Source: Paraphaeosphaeria minitans (lineage: Eukaryota; Ascomycota; Dothideomycetes; Pleosporales; Didymosphaeriaceae). From it: 64,000 bases of DNA. Of the stretch, positions 61,367 through 64,000 are shown piece by piece. Numbering within the stretch: position 1 is the stretch's first letter; each line of letters begins with the position of its first letter. The notes beneath the pieces are model-generated. The model was not told the DNA's origin. It saw only the letters and a program-made list of their open reading frames with translations, and did not search any database. A program made the position numbers and the translations under genes. The stretch spans positions 868,001-932,000 of the forward strand of contig WJXW01000001.1 in the NCBI GenBank assembly GCA_015832175.1, given 5' to 3'.

Positions 61367-62093
61367 ACTTTTAATTTTAATTTACTACTTTTAACACTAT
61401 TATACGCTAGTCCTCTATTACCTATACTAGTTTTATAGTAAGGTATAGTGTAAATAGCAACCCTATATAAGCTAAACATATTTATACTATATTCTCTACA
61501 CGCAATAGAGGACAGTTCTTTATTAGCTCTATTATTTGTATAGGAGCTTAAATATACGGAACTAGGCTATATTAGGACCTAGAAGGGAAGAAGCGTAATG
61601 CTATAGTACGTAGTAAGCCTACTATCTATTACCTAATACTATACTAATACCTCCTAGATTTAGTAACTAAAAAGCCCTACTCTCTTTAGAACTTTCTTTG
61701 CTGCTAATAACTTTTAGTATAACCTACTTTAATTTATACCACAATTTAATAAGTGGCGCCTTACTTCTACTATTATATAACAACAATTAGCCTATAACTT
61801 TATAAAAGACTATCTATATACTATTACTTTCTACTTCTACTACCGCTTTTAGTTATTTAAGAAACACGTTCTTATACCCCCGCTTAATATATAAGACTTA
61901 TAGGATTAATATAAGTGGTAGGGTTATGGGAGTACACATAACTATAGCCTATATTATATTAGTAACGCGCCTAATCCAGATTAAGAACTAGGTCCTACTG
62001 CTATAGAAACTAATATATAATAACTTACGTAATACTAGTCTAAAACTATATCCGAAATCCATCCTAAACTATTATAGTTAAATGGCGTAACTA

Positions 62094-62333
62094 CCTAATA
62101 TAGGCCTCATACTTTCTATATAAGTTATAGTAAATGGATTACGGTTTTCTTCACTCTAATAGGCTATAAAGTCTAATAGGTTATAAAATTAGTAGTTAGT
62201 GCTTTTACACTTTTTCTTTAATAGGTAAATACTATCTACTTTAATATAGTATTCTAATTCTGTAAATTGTCTTTTTAATGTTAAGTGACAAAATAACTAA
62301 AAATTTAGAGTAATGTTATATATTAAAGTAACT
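62094..62333 (-). repeat. 240-bp inverted repeat, right copy
   Basis: Reverse complement of 30897-31136, same length without indels. It abuts a truncated LTR at 62334. Confidence 0.8.
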
Positions 62334-62454
62334 ATTGGTTTGGCTTAATCTGCAATTAAGTATTTAAGAGTTAATAGTATACTATTATGCAAAGGGTAAG
62401 AAGTAGGTTTAATTAATTACGTCTAGTCTATTGTATAAAGGGGCACTAAGGGCT
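62334..62454 (-). repeat. Truncated copy of the 312-bp LTR
   Basis: Matches the first about 120 bp of the LTR at 58205 (TTTGGCTTAATCTGCAATTA, AAGGGTAAGAAGTAGG) and stops at GGGCT where the next repeat begins. Confidence 0.85.
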
Positions 62455-62662
62455 TATTAAATCCAAGAGGGTAGCTAGTCCTAAAGGATTAAGGTTAGTT
62501 CTTAGGTAGGAGTACTTACAGAAGGTAAAAGGTCTTATTAATATAATAGTATCTTATAAAGTGTAATAAGTTAATAATATAGTTTGCTAGAATCTAAATA
62601 ATAGATTTATAAATAGATTAAATATAAGTATAAAAAGCTTATTCTCGCGTTCCTATATACTA
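62455..62662 (+). repeat. 208-bp LTR-like repeat, left of an inverted pair
   Basis: Begins TATTAAATCCAAGAGGGTAG, contains TATAAAAAG and ends GCGTTCCTATATACTA. Its inverted partner is at 63570-63777. Confidence 0.8.
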
Positions 62663-63569
62663 AGTAATCCCACACGTCCTAGAATCCTATATATCTTAGA
62701 GTCCTATATGTCCTAGAGTCCTATATGTCCTAGAGTCCTGTACGGGCGAGTCCTATGCGTCCTAGAGTTCTTATATAGGCGAGGCCTATGCGGTCTTTAG
62801 GACCTTTAGGACCTATAACCTATTACCTAACTACTTAGTTAGCTAACTCTAATAGACTAGTAGTCTAGAAGTATAATAAGCTTATGCCCCACTACTTATA
62901 TACAGCTAGATTCTAATATTATCTTCCTCCTTTAAGCTTAATATCCTTATAAGTTAACTACTTATAAAGTTATTATTTTATTCTGTTTAATATTACTACA
63001 GTTAAGCTAATTATCTTAAGAAAAACTACGTTTTTACAATAGTTACCGATATATACTATACTAAGAAGAAATATACTTATTATCTTTCTTTTTTATATTC
63101 TTAGTGTACTAACTATGTTAGATAGGAAAATTAGAAGTATAAGCCTAAAGAGATCCCTTTACTAGATTATTTAAAAATAGATACTAAAATCGAGAGGTTA
63201 AAAAAGTTAGAAGCTAAAGAGAAGGTAAAGCTCTATATTAAGGAAGAGCTAGCTAGGGCAGCTCTCCTTTACGCCTATTAGGCACAAGAGAAAATAGCGC
63301 GCTTACGTAATTAGTAAAAGAAATTACGTTAAAAAAAATAAGAATTATTTAATTATAGCATAAGTATGTTACGTACTAGATAACAACGTGGGACTCGGGC
63401 GCTTATAAAGGTGTAATGAAGCAGTGACAGGGTTACGAATGTAATAAAGAGACGCCAAGTAACTTAGATTAGGTCACGTGATGTGCTCAGTTGCTTAGCG
63501 GCACTAAGTAGTAGAGCTAGTTACGTGAAGTGCTTAGTTACTTAGTAGCACTAAGTAGCGGAGCAGCTT
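62663..63569. other. Sequence between the inverted 208-bp repeats
   Basis: Holds a 17-bp tandem array (TCCTATATGTCCTAGAG, 62,676-62,770) and, at about 63,110-63,340 on the plus strand, a Lys/Glu-rich protein-like trace (EKLKKLEAKEKVKLYIKEEL-type reading) interrupted by stops. Family not recognised. Confidence 0.5.
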
Positions 63570-63777
63570 TAGTATATAGGAACGCAAGGATAGGCTCTCT
63601 ATACTCGTGTTTAATCTATTTATTAATCTATTATTTAGATTCTAGTAGACTAAATTGTTAACTTATTATACTTTATAAAATACTATTATATTAACAAGAC
63701 CTTTCACCTTTTATAAGTACTCCTGCCTAAGAACTAACCTTAACCCTTTAGGACTAGCTACCCTCTTAGATTTAACA
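63570..63777 (-). repeat. 208-bp LTR-like repeat, right of an inverted pair
   Basis: Reverse complement of 62455-62662; ends CTCTTAGATTTAACA. No matching target-site duplication was found outside the pair. Confidence 0.8.
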
Positions 63778-64000
63778 TCTTAAACACTTTTAACATAAGT
63801 ACTTTACAAACTCCTACCTTTTCTATAGCTTTAGGTGCTGCTAAAATTACTCCTATAAAGGATAGTAGTAAGGCGCACAAACCTAATCTCTACTTTAGTA
63901 AACGATCTTAAACTAACGTCTAGATTCTCTAGTTAGACCTCTACTTCTTTAACTTAGATAAACCCTTTAAAGATAAGAAAAAGGTTATCTTCGCAGCAAT
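63778..64000. other. AT-rich tail of the window
   Basis: RIP-type sequence, possibly the beginning of another transposon frame on the plus strand at about 63,830-63,990. Too short to classify. Confidence 0.4.

Larger units (their letters stand above)
57100..62093 (+). mobile_element. Helitron remnant (DUF6570-like and Rep domain), split by an LTR element
   Basis: Coding traces on the plus strand at about 57,100-58,204 and 61,372-62,093. The first contains a GDFNKPR block followed by a HIQFILCYKNRRFIKHF-like segment, the Helitron_like_N entry motif; the second carries KW-stop-GYGSTHNY at about 61,911-61,945, corresponding to the EWQ-RGS-H-x-H (HUH) core of Helitron Rep proteins. Numerous TAG/TAA codons stand where Gln is expected. 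No helicase follows: the remnant stops at the 240-bp inverted repeat at 62,094. The LTR element at 58,205-61,366 interrupts Rep. Confidence 0.75.

Overview
The window is a filamentous ascomycete nuclear fragment. Genes have short spliceosomal introns (about 45-70 nt), the proteins are fungal (CYP504, Zn2Cys6 regulators, a GPI-type Cu-only SOD), and the second half carries the CpA-to-TpA decay typical of repeat-induced point mutation (RIP). The style fits Pezizomycotina, perhaps Dothideomycetes; the species cannot be read from the sequence.

Positions 1-30,600 are a GC-balanced gene region. At the left edge is a phenylacetate/tyrosine catabolic group: a partial CYP504-family P450, fumarylacetoacetase (fahA) and, divergent from it, homogentisate dioxygenase (hmgA). 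Next is an RtcB-family RNA ligase of the bacterial PrfH-coupled type with an extra N-terminal domain, which is unusual because fungi normally use Trl1 for tRNA ligation. A 2.7-kb intergenic zone holds four minisatellite arrays and a (TACC)n tract, followed by a GPI-type Cu-only superoxide dismutase. After 3 kb without a recognisable gene come RTP1 (RNA polymerase II nuclear import), a divergent pair of SmF (spliceosomal core) and a DUF866 zinc-ribbon protein, a Zn2Cys6 regulator, a DHDPS-family 3-deoxy-hexulosonate-type aldolase, an MFS transporter of the quinate/galacturonate type, and a CorA-like membrane protein. The regulator, aldolase and transporter look like a small sugar-acid utilisation group; the aldolase and transporter promoters share a 12-bp motif, and in the aldolase promoter it overlaps a perfect inverted repeat.

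At 28,236-30,605 a second Zn2Cys6 regulator is decaying: a zinc-ligand cysteine has become tyrosine, there is an in-frame TAG, and the frame shifts after the zinc cluster. Both point changes are of the RIP type. It abuts the transposon block.

From about 30,740 to the window end the DNA is extremely AT-rich and TpA-rich, with no credible intact gene. It is a nest of RIP-destroyed transposons whose boundaries can be set by equal-length LTRs and target-site duplications: a chromodomain Gypsy element (32,952-48,400, TSD TCTAC) containing a Copia element (33,656-40,973, TSD AAGTG); a second Copia copy of identical length (49,362-56,679, TSD CACTT); a Helitron Rep remnant (about 57,100-62,093) split by a short LTR element (58,205-61,366, TSD ACTTT). 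A 240-bp inverted repeat pair lies at 30,897-31,136 and 62,094-62,333, bracketing most of the block. Both Copia copies carry a primer-binding site matching the anticodon arm of initiator tRNA-Met, the half-tRNA priming mode.
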